NCBI GenBank assembly: GCA_933822405.4
Contig: CAKOGP040002025.1
Coordinates: 62,001 to 126,000 of the forward strand
DNA from: Cylindrotheca closterium
Lineage: Eukaryota; Bacillariophyta; Bacillariophyceae; Bacillariales; Bacillariaceae
Direction: 5' to 3'
Length of the DNA: 64,000 nucleotides
A model generated the notes under the pieces. It saw only the letters and a program-made list of their open reading frames with translations. It had not been told where the DNA came from and searched no databases. This document shows positions 53,727 through 64,000 of this stretch, one piece after another (position 1 is the first letter of the stretch; every line of letters starts with the position of its first letter). The translations under genes were made by a program, and so were the position numbers.

Positions 53727-54191
53727 ATGTTTTCCCGCAGAATAGTATTGGAGAGTGCACGATCGCAATGGAAAACAGCTGCCTGTCGTAGTGCCAGCAG
53801 CAGTCGTACGTTCTTCTCGTTTGCCAACAAGATTGCCAACGTTTCCACTCCAGCATCTAGAATGGCCGCGTCCACTGGAATTCGAAACATTTCCGGAACT
53901 TCTACGACGCTTGCCGAACAAGTAATGGTGTCCCAAACCAAGGCTGCTGGAGAGGAAACAACAACTGCAACTACTTCTGCTCCTAAAGATGACAAGGTTG
54001 TGGTGGAAGCCTGTGGAGACGTTGACGCTGACGAGGATGATTCCGACGATGAAGAAGAAATGTTTGTGGATGCCCACGAATCGTTTGAACACGACATGGT
54101 GGAATGGGGAGGACCCCGACGGGGTGGCCGATTGGCAGAACCTACACGATTTGGTGACTGGGAACGAAAAGGAAGATGCACAGACTTTTGA
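53727..54191 (+). CDS. Succinate dehydrogenase assembly factor 4 (SDHAF4) homologue
   Basis: Single exon, 154 residues. The N-terminus is Arg/Ser-rich and acid-poor, typical of a mitochondrial presequence. The middle is low-complexity and acidic. The C-terminal motif GGPRRGGRLAEPTRFGDWE followed by GRCTDF is the signature of the SDHAF4 (DUF1674) family, whose consensus ends GGPxGPEPTRYGDWExxGRCxDF. SDHAF4 binds the flavinated SDHA subunit before it joins the complex II core. The basic RRGGRL insertion in place of the usual TGP spacing is slightly unusual. Confidence 0.9.
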   Translation: MFSRRIVLESARSQWKTAACRSASSSRTFFSFANKIANVSTPASRMAASTGIRNISGTSTTLAEQVMVSQTKAAGEETTTATTSAPKDDKVVVEACGDVDADEDDSDDEEEMFVDAHESFEHDMVEWGGPRRGGRLAEPTRFGDWERKGRCTDF

Positions 54192-54682
54192 ATGTCATCC
54201 GATAGGAAAGTCAATCTGTCAATGATTGGATACTCGTCTTTGTTCCTTTGTCTATACAATCCAATTTGTACACTACACTAATGAATTGAGGAGATGCTGG
54301 AGGCCATGATGTCAAGTCTTTTTGAGAGAGCTAGTAGTCAATGTCATTTTCTCACTGGCAGCATCGCTATGCCTTTATTTTTAACAGGGGCAAACCTTGC
54401 ATCCCTCCATTGTAAGCCATTTTCTACACTTTGAATACTGTAATATTGTATTGTCCTGTAACTATTGACGATTCTTCTTGTTTTTTGCATCAAACCATTG
54501 CTACAGTTCGACTCATTCGATCCCAAAATTGAGGAGTGAGTGAGTCGTGCGTGCGAAACGAAAACCTCTCTCGTCGGTTTTCAAATCCAAACGAAAAAAA
54601 GTCCACACCACCTGATCGTCGTGTCACAAATCACAGCGGCAACAAATCGCAACAGCTTTCTTTCTTTCCTTCTTTCTTCCTC

Positions 54683-55765
54683 ATGCAATTTCGAAAGCCA
54701 ACAAACGAGACCGCCATGGTTATCCAAAGATTCGATCGTCGTATCATTCCAGATCATCGCTACACTCGTCGCAACCGAATCGTTTCCAATATTGTGAACG
54801 GAGGAAAATGTCTTTTCCTCGGCGATTTTCCAACCTTTCAAGAGTCCACAGTATCCAACAACAAAGTGACTTACTTGGAAGCATCCCGAATCCTCCAAGA
54901 ACAGAAAATGCGAGATGTCGTTCTCCTTCAAGGCAACATTTACTCAAAGGCGATCTTGTTGCAATACACGTCGACACCGGCGGGACGAGTTGGTAGAGCC
55001 AGCCAATACTGCAAAAATCCTACGGGAAACGGGAAAACCTTTCTTGTGGAAGATGTCCAGAATGCGCCCTTTGCTCTGACGGGCAAAGAACTACTGGACT
55101 ACGCCATTCGTTCGAGTGGAGAGGATCCCAATGCCATTTTCCCACACGAAGTCAAGATTATCTTGGAAAAGGATCTCCAGATCAAAGTGGATGAAGAGAC
55201 ACACTATTCTTTACTTTGGTACGTTACCAAATTAGAGTCTGCAAGCAGTTGTTGGGTCGAAGATGCAGATGCGGCATTTAATGACTTCTTGAACTCGCCA
55301 GACCGAGACAACGAATTCATTGGGCCTGTCGAATTGACCAGGATATTTGTATCCTTTTTTATCGCAGCTTTGCTGCTTCTCCTTCCGGGTATCGTATCGA
55401 AGCTGGTACTTCAAGAGCAACCGTCGCCTTCAAAGCAGCAGCATGAAGACGAGGTAGCACGAGCAGAAGAAGCATTGGTTGATGCAAAGTTGGAGTTGGA
55501 GGCAAAGATCGAAGAACTCAAAGACTACAAAGAAGTCATTCAAAGACTTCACGGGGAAAATGAACAGAGTAAATACTCGATCGCCATTTGGAAAGCATCG
55601 ATTGAAGTTTTTCAAAAGCGACAACGCGAACTGATGCAAGACAGGAACACGTATCGCAGCATGGTATGGCAGGCCGAACAAAAGGTTGCCTGGTCCCATC
55701 CCGGGTTTAATGATAATAATTCTGGAGAGCCGATAAAGATACCGGAATGGCTGACTCAGGATTGA
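54683..55765 (+). CDS. Unknown protein with membrane helix and coiled coil
   Basis: Single exon, 360 residues from the ATG at 54683 (MQFRKPTNE); the frame is open 49 codons upstream, but that part looks like leader DNA, so the internal start is preferred, with little certainty. The globular N-terminal ~215 residues match nothing recognised. One helix spans about 219-243 (FVSFFIAALLLLLPGIV). It is followed by a Glu/Lys/Gln-rich coiled coil (about 253-320) and a short tail. The order suggests a membrane tether with a coiled-coil stalk. Confidence 0.6.
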   Translation: MQFRKPTNETAMVIQRFDRRIIPDHRYTRRNRIVSNIVNGGKCLFLGDFPTFQESTVSNNKVTYLEASRILQEQKMRDVVLLQGNIYSKAILLQYTSTPAGRVGRASQYCKNPTGNGKTFLVEDVQNAPFALTGKELLDYAIRSSGEDPNAIFPHEVKIILEKDLQIKVDEETHYSLLWYVTKLESASSCWVEDADAAFNDFLNSPDRDNEFIGPVELTRIFVSFFIAALLLLLPGIVSKLVLQEQPSPSKQQHEDEVARAEEALVDAKLELEAKIEELKDYKEVIQRLHGENEQSKYSIAIWKASIEVFQKRQRELMQDRNTYRSMVWQAEQKVAWSHPGFNDNNSGEPIKIPEWLTQD

Positions 55766-56289
55766 AACGTTCCTTAGACGTTTCATTAGCTGCGAGAGAA
55801 CAAGGGCTGAGCATCCATAGCAGCACACCATTAAAGGTATCATCTTATAAATAGTACTAACAACAACCTTTAGCATATTACATTGTGGAATGCTTTGTTT
55901 CGCTTCCTACCAGTACGCGTACCATTGTAGTCTACAGTGAGCGTTTTCGTTCCGATACGTCTTTCCAACGGATCATCCCATAATTGGCTCCTAGACTACC
56001 GATATAAAAAAGAGAAGATAGAAGGCTAATCCGGAATACTGAAAGGAGATGATTGATCTGCTTCGTGACTGACTGGAAGCGTTAAAATTGTAGTCACTTG
56101 GTCATTTGTCATAATTGAATATTTGAACGGACACGCAGCGGTCGTACACTGGTATCGGGTATCGGTACCAGGTACTTGGTGTTCTGTGAAGAATACCCCA
56201 ACTGCCGGCTCCAAAATCTTCCTCGTCTTCTTTTTCGTCGTCTCAGCCAGATTTTTCTTACTCACCCCGAAATAACAAGAGAAAGAAAG
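55766..56289. other. Intergenic with GGTACC cluster
   Basis: Holds a GTACGCGTACC palindrome near 55913 and a GGTATCGGTACCAGGTAC cluster at 56151-56178 just upstream of the next start. No gene was found. Confidence 0.45.
56151..56178. repeat. GGTACC/GGTATCG palindromic block upstream of Link-like gene
   Basis: GGTATCGGGTATCGGTACC followed by AGGTAC, about 110-140 bp upstream of the start codon at 56290. It belongs to the recurrent GGTACC motif family. Confidence 0.45.
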
Positions 56290-59200
56290 ATGCCATCAAA
56301 CGAGGAAGAAGACAGAAATGCCAAGCGTAAAGCTCGTGAAGAACGAAGCAAACACAGCGGCGGTAAGTCTTCCAGCAGTCGCAGAGAGTCCAGTGACCGC
56401 CGGGAAAAAGATCGAGCTCGCAGTGGACGTGACAGCAGCAAATCTGCTGCTCCTGGAGCATTTGCTGCCACTGAAGCGTCTCCAAGATCGAGAAAAGGCT
56501 CTGTCAAAGCAAGCGGTGCAAGCAATCGCAGTGATCGCAGCCAAGGCCATTCCTCTTCCAGATCGGAAGGAAAGAGTCGTGCTTCTTCTGGCAAAAGCCG
56601 CACCTCCAAGCCAGCGACGGTTCCTGGTGCGGTGACATCCTCCGACAGGCACCGGGCTTCTGGAAAAAGTCGCACTTCCAAGCCTGCTTCTGGTCCTGGT
56701 GCGGTCACGTCCTCGCCAATGAGCCCTGAAGCGCAAAGACAAAGCCGAAAAGCGGCAAAAGGGGAAGGTTCCGGTAGGTCCGGCAACGGAACTCCCGCTC
56801 CGCCACTTGCAAACAATGATGCAGTCCAGCGAAAGTTGGCAGCTGCAGGCTTGGCAAATGAAGAAGAGGGACCAAAGGAGCAGCCATCGAAATCTGTGGA
56901 GCTCAACACCAATGAAGAGGGCGAGGTATTGCTAGAAGCCATGGCTGTCGAAGAGATAGAAGCAGCAAAACCAAAGGTTCAGGGGGAGACTGAAAGCGGA
57001 GGTGAGGCTTCCTCGCCAAACCAAGAGCCGCTAGCAGAGCGGAAGAAGCGTCCTGTTGGCATGATCATCCTTGTTGTGCTCATCTTGGGTGCCTGCGGGG
57101 GTGCAGGAGCTTACTTTGGAACTCGTGGGACCTCCGAACAAGCAGCAGCAGCAGCACTGCCGGAAACAACGGCGAGCCCTACTTTTGCCAATGTCACTTT
57201 AGCTCCGAGTACAATCGCGCCAACTGGTCCACCGACAAAAGCTCTCAAGTATCCTCCACCCAATGAGGAGGATTGTCGAAGAATCGCAAGTGGTGCTGAT
57301 CGAAGTATCCAAATCGAGACCTTTACTAGGAACCACGAGTTGGAGTTGGAAGTAGAGCTCTCCAGCGAGGATATCGAACTTGATCTGCAAGAAATACAAA
57401 AAGCAATGCAACAACGTTTCATGCCGGCTTTGGCAGGATGTTCCGATGTTGTTTTGGTGCGACAGACCGAGATTCGATACGTCGTTTTCAACAGTGTTGT
57501 CAGCTTGTCGCTTGTGGAAGGCGGACCTTGTGTGCTCGAGCATTCCGGTCCTTGTCATGTTGTTGTGGCTGCAATGACTGTCCAGTTGCAAGGCCAGGAA
57601 CTACCAAGATCCATCAATAATATTATCGAGGACGCTCTTGGCACCGAAGACCTCGTTGCGTTGTGGGCGCTGGAGTCTCCCTTTTCCTCTCCCTATAACC
57701 GAATTACAGCCACAGAGATCTCCTCAACAGATCAAACACTAGCTCCAAGCGATCGTCCAACGGGCGTATCCAGTGCTTCGCCTACAACGGCTCCAAGTTT
57801 GACCGCGCCAGAAAAGCCAACACTCGCTCCTGCCATTGATAGCATTACCACGGAGCCAACCAACCTTCCTTCTGCCGCTGCAACAACGTCGGCTCCATCA
57901 GCGGCAAACTCGGAAAATCCAACAGTCGCTCCTGTCATTAGTCCCACAACTGAGGAACCTACCGAGCTGCCATCAAGTCAGCCAAGTCAGCCACCTACGA
58001 TAGCTCCCACGCCCCGTCCAACACCGAGCCCGACGACGCCAGCAGCTACTCGTGCACCAAGCACTGCTCCTACTGCCAACCCAACGTTCTCTCCAATGAC
58101 TGGAGATGAATTGACTTCCTCCCACTACGTCATCCACATTCCAGCCGCCTATACGAATCGCGAGGACGCTAAAAAAGGCTGCGAAGCGAAAGGTCTTGCT
58201 CTATGCCCTAAGTCCGCCATTACCAATTTTGAGTATTGTGCTGGATCATGGTTATCTGACGGGGCTGGCTGGTGGATGAATAACGCAGATAATCCGGGAG
58301 TGTGTGGCCAAATTGGTTTCAATGATGCAACGGGTTGGTCGAACATTGGTGCATATTGGTAAGTACCCAAATTCTTCCTTTCTGCCGTGTACTGTATGGT
58401 AGCGTCATTCCCGTCTCACCGTTACAACAGCTGTGGAAGACCGTACTACTTGCCGGATGATGGCCCGACAGGCATTACTTCATATATCTATGGTACTCGC
58501 GATGCCGCGTCCGAGGCATGTCAAACCAAGGGAATGGGGCTATGTAGTAAACAGCAGATCATGGGATATGAACTTTGCTCCTATGGATGGTTGAGCGATG
58601 GTTCAGGGAGATGGGTGGGACAACCCCTTCCAGGTTTGTGTATTATCGTGTCTGTTCCTCGCTCTTCATTTCACTTGCTGTTTGTTCTCACATTTTCGCT
58701 TTCACTTCAGGTTGTCCGGGCGTGGGGTATAGCGAAAAACCAGCTAATTGGAACGGGTACGATGATAATATTGTCTGTTTGTTCCATTGACGGATCATCT
58801 ATATTGATCTCACCTATTGTCTCGTCGCAGAGGCGCATATTGCTGTGTCGAACCTGAGCCGACTCCCGCACCTTCTTCGGCACCGTCTTCCGCCCCGTCT
58901 CCACCGCCAACTCCACTCCCAACTCCTCCACCGACGCCTCCACCAACCCCACCACCAACTTCAATGCCGAGCTCGCGTCCATCGCTTGAGCCTATGAACG
59001 GGGACCATTTGGTAAATGAGCACTACGTCATCCACATTCCAGCCGCCTATACGAATCGCGAGGACGCTAAAAAAGGCTGCGAAGCGAAAGGTCTTGCTCT
59101 ATGCCCTAAGTCCGCCATTACCAATTTTGAGTATTGTGCTGGATCATGGTTATCTGACGGGGCTGGCTGGTGGATGAATAACGCAGATAATCCGGGAGTG

Positions 59201-59763
59201 TGTGGCCAAATTGGTTTCAATGATGCAACGGGTTGGTCGAACATTGGTGCATATTGGTAAGTACCCAAATTCTTCCTTTCTGCCGTGTACTGTATGGTAG
59301 CGTCATTCCCGTCTCACCGTTACAACAGCTGTGGAAGACCGTACTACTTGCCGGATGATGGCCCGACAGGCATTACTTCATATATCTATGGTACTCGCGA
59401 TGCCGCGTCCGAGGCATGTCAAACCAAGGGAATGGGGCTATGTAGTAAACAGCAGATCATGGGATATGAACTTTGCTCCTATGGATGGTTGAGCGATGGT
59501 TCAGGGAGATGGGTGGGACAACCCCTTCCAGGTTTGTGTATTATCGTGTCTGTTCCTCGCTCTTCATTTCACTTGCTGTTTGTTCTCACATTTTCGCTTT
59601 CACTTCAGGTTGTCCGGGCGTGGGGTATAGCGAAAAACCAGCTAATTGGAACGGGTACGATGATAATATTGTCTGAGTCTTGAAGTGTTAGCGCACATTA
59701 TTTTTTGATTGATCTCACCCATCCTTGTCTCGTCACAGAGGTGCATATTGCTGCGTCGAGTAA
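56290..59763 (+). CDS. Membrane protein with two Link/C-type-lectin-like modules
   Basis: Seven exons: 56290-58358, 58431-58633, 58711-58756, 58831-59256, 59329-59531, 59609-59654 and 59739-59763, all GT-AG, giving 1005 residues. The N-terminal region is Ser/Lys/Arg-rich. A transmembrane helix lies at about 255-277 (VGMIILVVLILGACGGAGA). A folded region around 350-510, a Thr/Pro/Ser stalk and then two modules follow. Each module begins HYVIHIPAAYTNREDAK, has GWLSDG, and ends GAYCCVE. The HYV, EAK-like helix and YELCSYGWLSDG segments resemble the Xlink (hyaluronan-binding Link) family of C-type-lectin-like folds; the resemblance is by eye. The second module's exons are copies of the first. Confidence 0.7.
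58123..58777 (+). repeat. Exon-intron duplication, copy 1
   Basis: A 655-bp block matches 59021-59675 in exons and introns alike (spacing 898 bp), identical as far as I can compare by eye. It holds the 3' part of exon 1, exons 2 and 3, and their introns. Confidence 0.92.
59021..59675 (+). repeat. Exon-intron duplication, copy 2
   Basis: Second copy of the 58123-58777 block, with the Link-like exons and both introns conserved. Confidence 0.92.
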
Positions 59764-60015
59764 TGCACAGATGCTTACTGTAGTGTCCAGCACAGACGGT
59801 ACTTGTTGTATCTAGTATTTCTATAGTTACATGTCACACTAAAAATTAATTACTATCCATATTGATGTTAGTTTTCTGCATTCTGAAGGCAAGAAACACA
59901 GATTTTTTTTTAAAAAAGAGTTCTCTATATTATATTATTTCACAGATTGTAGTTTTTGTAGTTTGTTTTGTTGTTGTAAGTATATCAGTCCAGTTCTTCT
60001 GTTCGTTTTGTTGTT

Positions 60016-61113
60016 TTATTCGTTTTCATCTCCAGAAAGATTGGGGCTCACTAGGTTTGCGTAAAAGGCCTTGGGTGGTGCGCTCGAGAAACTAACTCGG
60101 CGACGCTTGTGTCCAGGTTGCGATAGGTCAGGGGAGACCAATCGGACTTGTTGCTGTTGTGGCGACAACGGAGGAGAGGAGCATCTCATTTCGTCCTTCT
60201 CTTGATAGTCCAAGTCTTCCACAGTGGACATGGAATCAAAGCTGCGCTTGCTAGTCAGAGTGCTGAGCAATGAGCTTCTTGCAGTTGGTCCAAGGGCGTT
60301 GTATCGTGTGTTGTGCTCCACTTCCGCATTGACTGCAGAAGCAGGAGAAAGAGTGGAATGTGCCACTGTTGGAAACTGTCTCATCTCTTCCAATTCAAAT
60401 GAAAAGGATTTGAGCATGAACGAAGGTGCGCCGGGTCCACCAAAGCGAATGATAGAACCTCGTTTCACCTTGTGAGGAATCACCACTCCTCCATTGGGAG
60501 GAGAAACGATTCGAGCCCCATTCACGTAAGTGCCGTGTGCGCTTTCGCAATCAATCACGTAGCATGAACCGTTCGAGTGATGAAAGAGCATTGCATGCTT
60601 ACGAGAGCTGGTAACGTGAGCGAGTTTCACATCAGAGTTCGGTGAACGTCCTACCCGGAATACCGCTTGATTGGTAAGATCAATTGGTGGTTGTCTATCG
60701 ATAGAATCAAATACAGGTTCAAGTCTTGCTTCCCCGCAAGCAGGAACCGCCCATCCCGGGGCATCGTATTCATTTCTTGGCTGTGATCGTTGTTTCTCCA
60801 GAGAGGAGAGTTGGGAACAAAGTTGCGAGGCAACGTTTTGTCCCTCATCAATGGACATGCAATCAAGAGATGATTCAGAATTACGACTCGAACGAGAGAG
60901 GTATGTGTTCATGGGACCTGATGGAAGCATCAAAGGTGCACATTGCACCAGAGAGAGATTCTCATCGCGTGGTATTGATCCACAGAGCTTGACATTGACT
61001 TTACAGGTGTTGAATGTAGTTGACATGGATGTCATATTGTTGAAAGTTCGGATTGGTGTTGTAGTTGTATAGGTAAAGTGATTGAATTGAGAAGGTAAGG
61101 CTTCTTGAAACAA
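60016..61113 (-). CDS. NIPP1-like FHA-domain protein with PP1-docking motif
   Basis: Single exon, 365 residues from the first ATG; ATG27 (MTSMSTT) is an alternative. The FHA domain spans about 128-235: FRVGRSPNSDVKLAH, SSRKHAM, YVIDCESAHGTYVNG, RIRFGG-like end. It follows a PGWAVP segment, as in NIPP1, where PxWA precedes the FHA domain. The C-terminal tail is Ser/Pro-rich and carries KRRRVSF (RVSF at 339-342), the RVxF docking motif for protein phosphatase 1. FHA domains bind phosphothreonine; NIPP1 (PPP1R8) inhibits nuclear PP1 and joins splicing. Order and motif agree, so a NIPP1-type regulator is likely, although the tail is otherwise diverged. Confidence 0.78.
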   Translation of the reverse strand: MFQEALPSQFNHFTYTTTTPIRTFNNMTSMSTTFNTCKVNVKLCGSIPRDENLSLVQCAPLMLPSGPMNTYLSRSSRNSESSLDCMSIDEGQNVASQLCSQLSSLEKQRSQPRNEYDAPGWAVPACGEARLEPVFDSIDRQPPIDLTNQAVFRVGRSPNSDVKLAHVTSSRKHAMLFHHSNGSCYVIDCESAHGTYVNGARIVSPPNGGVVIPHKVKRGSIIRFGGPGAPSFMLKSFSFELEEMRQFPTVAHSTLSPASAVNAEVEHNTRYNALGPTARSSLLSTLTSKRSFDSMSTVEDLDYQEKDEMRCSSPPLSPQQQQVRLVSPDLSQPGHKRRRVSFSSAPPKAFYANLVSPNLSGDENE

Positions 61114-62263
61114 GATCAGTCAAAGTAGCCAAAGGCAGGGAAAGGACCCGACAAAGCTAGTTCAATTAATCTCTGTAATGGAAGAAGGGAGTCAACAGAG
61201 ACAAGAGGTGAGCGACAATCAAAATTTTGTTCGTTACGTAGACTTTTTGTTCGATGAAAAGCTCGGATTGGGGCAGAGAACGAGTACCGGACATTAAATC
61301 TAATTTGTCGCAACCTTGTCATGCCTTAAGTAAAACCGATAGATTTCCGTTAAAACCATCGCTGGCCAACCTTTTGCTTGGCAAATTTCGGGAAGAACAC
61401 CAACACGAGTCAATGCAAGATGGTTGGGCAATGGAGGACTCACCAATGGTTATTAGCAGGTAGACGATTTAATGCATAGTATAGTTGATGATAAAGGGGG
61501 GTTTGTTGTGACGGAATTGACCAGTCAGTGAAGAATTAAAGAAAGAAGTGGTGAAAAGAGAGATGGTTGTCCAGAGGACGAGTTGTGTTTTTTTATGAAA
61601 TTGGAGTTGGCTTGAACAGATGAGTTCCCGCTCGTAGTGTTTGGTACATTTTGAACAGCGACTTTTTTCTGGTACGGGTTCTACATGCGATATTCCGTAT
61701 GTGTATTTTCGGCCGTACATCCCACCTTCCCCATGTCAAATCTGCGAGCATGCCAGCTTGCCAGTTGTTTATTGACAATTCACATGCTAACTCAACTGCC
61801 TTCTTTGAGTTCCTTAGCCTTCGGTTTGATAAGAACGTTTCACAAAGTATTTGCACAAAGGGTTTCTGTAGATAACAACATGTTGAGCATGAACTTTAAG
61901 TCCGTCTCGCAGAAACTTCTTCTCAACATTTGTTTTGTTGAAGAGAGAGTTTTATTTTAGACCTCTCAATCCCTGACACGGTTTTTCAGAATTACGCAGG
62001 TGTCGTAAAAACTGTACCACATGCGTTTTGAGGCAACAGTTGGCAAGTGTTCTCATCAAGAAGAAACACCTGTCCACGAACGGACGCCTCTGTGTTATTC
62101 GATTGAATCGAGCCACCCACGTCAGAAAAAGCCACAAACGAAAAATGGTGAAACGATGACGATGTGGGGGAAAAAGGAAAACGACAGCTGCATTGATTCT
62201 TTGAGCACCACGCATCTTGATTGATTCTGGGTATCTACCAACTTCAATTACACTATCGGAAAA
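61114..62263. other. 1.15 kb intergenic region, nothing recognised
   Basis: Divergent interval between the FHA gene (minus) and PsbQ (plus). Only short frames without domain features are present; promoter elements for both genes presumably lie here. Confidence 0.45.
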
Positions 62264-63283
62264 ATGAAAGTTTCAGTCATCCTTGCTAACCTTATGCTGG
62301 CTGCAGCTGCCGTCCAAGCCTTGATTCCTCAACAACAATCCAATCAGCATCATTCGCAATCATCAGTGGTCGATAGCCGACGGTCCATGTTGCAAAAGGC
62401 TGGAGCATTGGTAGCTGGAGGTGCATTTTTGGGTTTGGAGCCAAAGGCAGCGTTTGCTAGTGGAGGTGCCACTGCAGGAAAATACACGTGAGTCTTCATA
62501 TACCAGAAAAATAATTCCATTATCATCACAGCAGGAATGACGATTTTTATGGATTGGAGGAGGATGTCACATGTCACCATTTACTGGCATTTTTCTTTTC
62601 GATTTCGATCTAGCACGTGAGCTGATGATACCCGGTTTCGATTCATTTGTTTTCGCTTGCTTGCTACATGATCCTATGCTACTCCGGTTTGCGCTCACTC
62701 CATCTTTTCATTCCTCATCTTTGTTATGCTCTTCCTGATCATCAATACATATAGTACTATTCCTATTGCCAAGAGAAGATACTATGGCAGAGTACAAGCT
62801 GCCGTTCACGATTTTCTATTGCTCGGTCCCGAAGTTGTCAAGGGCGATATGAGTTCTGCCAGCATTAAGAAATTCTTTGATGTCAATGCCTTGGTCGTCG
62901 TCGAAGCTAGATCACAATCCATCAATGGTCAGTGCACCAAAAAGGATTCATCCTGCAAAGGACAAGAGGTCCGCGACTCTCCCTACAATGATATGAAGAC
63001 CAGCATGTATCTACTAGGAAATGCCTTTCGTATCAATCAACAAAAGCCACCAGATGTCTTGCCAAGTGTCAAGGCCGCCAAGGCCTTTTTCAAGGAAATG
63101 GATGCCATGGAAAAGCGAGTCAAAAAGGGCAAAGAAGGTGACAAGGAGGCGATTGGACATTATGCCGCCGCCTTGGAGATCTTGGATACCTACTTGGATT
63201 TGGTCGAACTCCCACCCATTGATTCCAACTGGTACGAACAAGAGTTCAGCCGTCAAGTTGGAGTATCCTCACGCATCATGTAA
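62264..63283 (+). CDS. psbQ: PsbQ-like oxygen-evolving-complex subunit
   Basis: Two exons: 62264-62487 and 62755-63283, joined across a 267-nt GT-AG intron, 250 residues. The N-terminus is a tripartite leader: a signal peptide (about 1-20, VQALIPQ), a plastid transit segment, and a thylakoid signal with twin Arg (39-40, DSRRSMLQKAGALVAGG) ending AFA near residue 65. The mature part (YYGRVQAAVHDFL, PYNDMKTSMYLLGNAF, AAALEILDTYLDLVELPP) is a four-helix-bundle type protein matching diatom PsbQ'. It belongs to the lumenal extrinsic subunits that stabilise the Mn cluster of photosystem II. Confidence 0.88.
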
Positions 63284-63586
63284 AATTGGAGAAAGCAGCA
63301 ATGAAGTTGCTCGCACACGCTACACTCATCTGATTGAAGAATAGTATAAAAATGCATATTGCTAGTATTAATATTACAATTTGGCTATTTTCGTTGGCTT
63401 CTCTTTTTTAAATGTGATGTGGTCTATAAATTCGGTGCAGGATGTAACTATATGTCTCGGTGGGGCGGGACAAGCTCATTGTGAACTTTTCCAGTATAGT
63501 GAACGAGGGATAATATCAGGTCGGTATGTTTGTGCTTGCGTGGCACAAAAGTCTTGCTTGTTGTTTGTTGTTCGTGTTGATAACGT

Positions 63587-64000
63587 TTAGTACGCCAACG
63601 ATCGGGCAGCACCAGCGACTTCCTCGTCCGTAAGACGCTTGTGTGGAAGGAGATGCATGATCCCGGATCGCAGTTGTTCCTTGGAAGGGCAATAAAATAT
63701 GGAAACCAGTACGGATGCCATGGAAAGACGGTGTCCTTCGGCATCTGGAATCGAAACATTGACAAAGCATGTTGCCCGAACATGTGGATCCTTTTTGGAC
63801 AAATCAATGGTGAGGGAGCACTTGTCCACAAAGGTTCCCGCATGGAGCTGTGGTCGGACCAATCCATCCGAGCAAGTCAAGGCGACAATGACATCGGCAA
63901 AGATACTTTGGTTAGCAGCCCTATACAAGATAGAATGGCTTTCTTTTTCTTCCTCGGTTTCTTCCGTGGCCACATAGTTTCGAATATCATCGGATTTGGT
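63587..64000 (-). CDS. Partial gene at window edge, unknown product
   Basis: The C-terminal ~137 residues of a larger protein; the frame runs off the right end (TKSDDIRNYVATEETEE...). The visible part has no recognisable domain; a segment DPHVRATCFVNVSIPD suggests a beta-rich folded region. There is no signal of a frameshift. The upstream start and any further exons lie outside the window. Confidence 0.5.
   Translation of the reverse strand, partial: TKSDDIRNYVATEETEEEKESHSILYRAANQSIFADVIVALTCSDGLVRPQLHAGTFVDKCSLTIDLSKKDPHVRATCFVNVSIPDAEGHRLSMASVLVSIFYCPSKEQLRSGIMHLLPHKRLTDEEVAGAARSLAY

Overview
This looks like nuclear DNA of a photosynthetic stramenopile, most likely a pennate diatom. The evidence is GT-AG introns of about 55-270 nt (splice junctions read by eye), a thylakoid-lumen PsbQ-like protein, N-termini that resemble the diatom bipartite plastid leader (signal peptide then a Phe at the predicted cleavage site), a heat-shock-factor-type regulator, a BspA-like LRR protein, a secreted LRR protein with a long Pro/Ser/Thr stalk, and an SDH assembly factor. 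Seminavis or a relative is my guess; a database search would be needed to name the organism.

Layout. 1-850: no gene seen. 850-10805: nine near-identical tandem copies of a ~1.16 kb unit, each with one small two-exon gene for a Lys/Ala/Gly-rich protein. Spacings of 1162, 1162, 1167 and 1129 bp repeat twice, so the array is a 4620-bp higher-order repeat in two full copies plus one further gene. 11.0-16.5 kb: an SGNH-hydrolase-like gene, a four-helix membrane protein and an ankyrin/MYND protein. 17.0-21.6 kb: a tandem pair of type II membrane proteins with cysteine-rich ectodomain repeats, one with a long RS domain. 21.8-33.1 kb: LRR_5 protein, TOM1/THH1-like membrane protein, membrane-anchored PhoD-like phosphatase, mitochondrial ferredoxin, plastid ABC-F ATPase, HSF. 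34.3-47.5 kb: a membrane protein with a fatty-acid-binding-protein-like tail, a disordered plastid protein, a membrane parvulin, two more SGNH-like paralogues plus a pseudogene tail, and a hybrid histidine kinase. 47.7-49.8 kb: a gene-poor segment bounded by a perfect 56-bp inverted repeat and holding a 532-bp tandem duplication, probably a non-autonomous transposon-like element. 49.9-64 kb: LRR/PST-rich secreted protein, SDHAF4, an unknown coiled-coil membrane protein, a Link-like lectin protein with an internal 898-bp-spaced exon duplication, a NIPP1-like FHA protein, PsbQ and a partial gene.

The window is not an operon-like system. Its theme is recent local duplication at several scales: the nine-copy array, the RS/Cys-rich pair, the SGNH trio, duplicated exons in the Link-like gene, 117-120-bp minisatellites inside genes, and the 532-bp repeat. 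A second theme is cell-surface and secretory proteins. A GTAC/GGTACC-type palindromic motif recurs in many intergenic regions.
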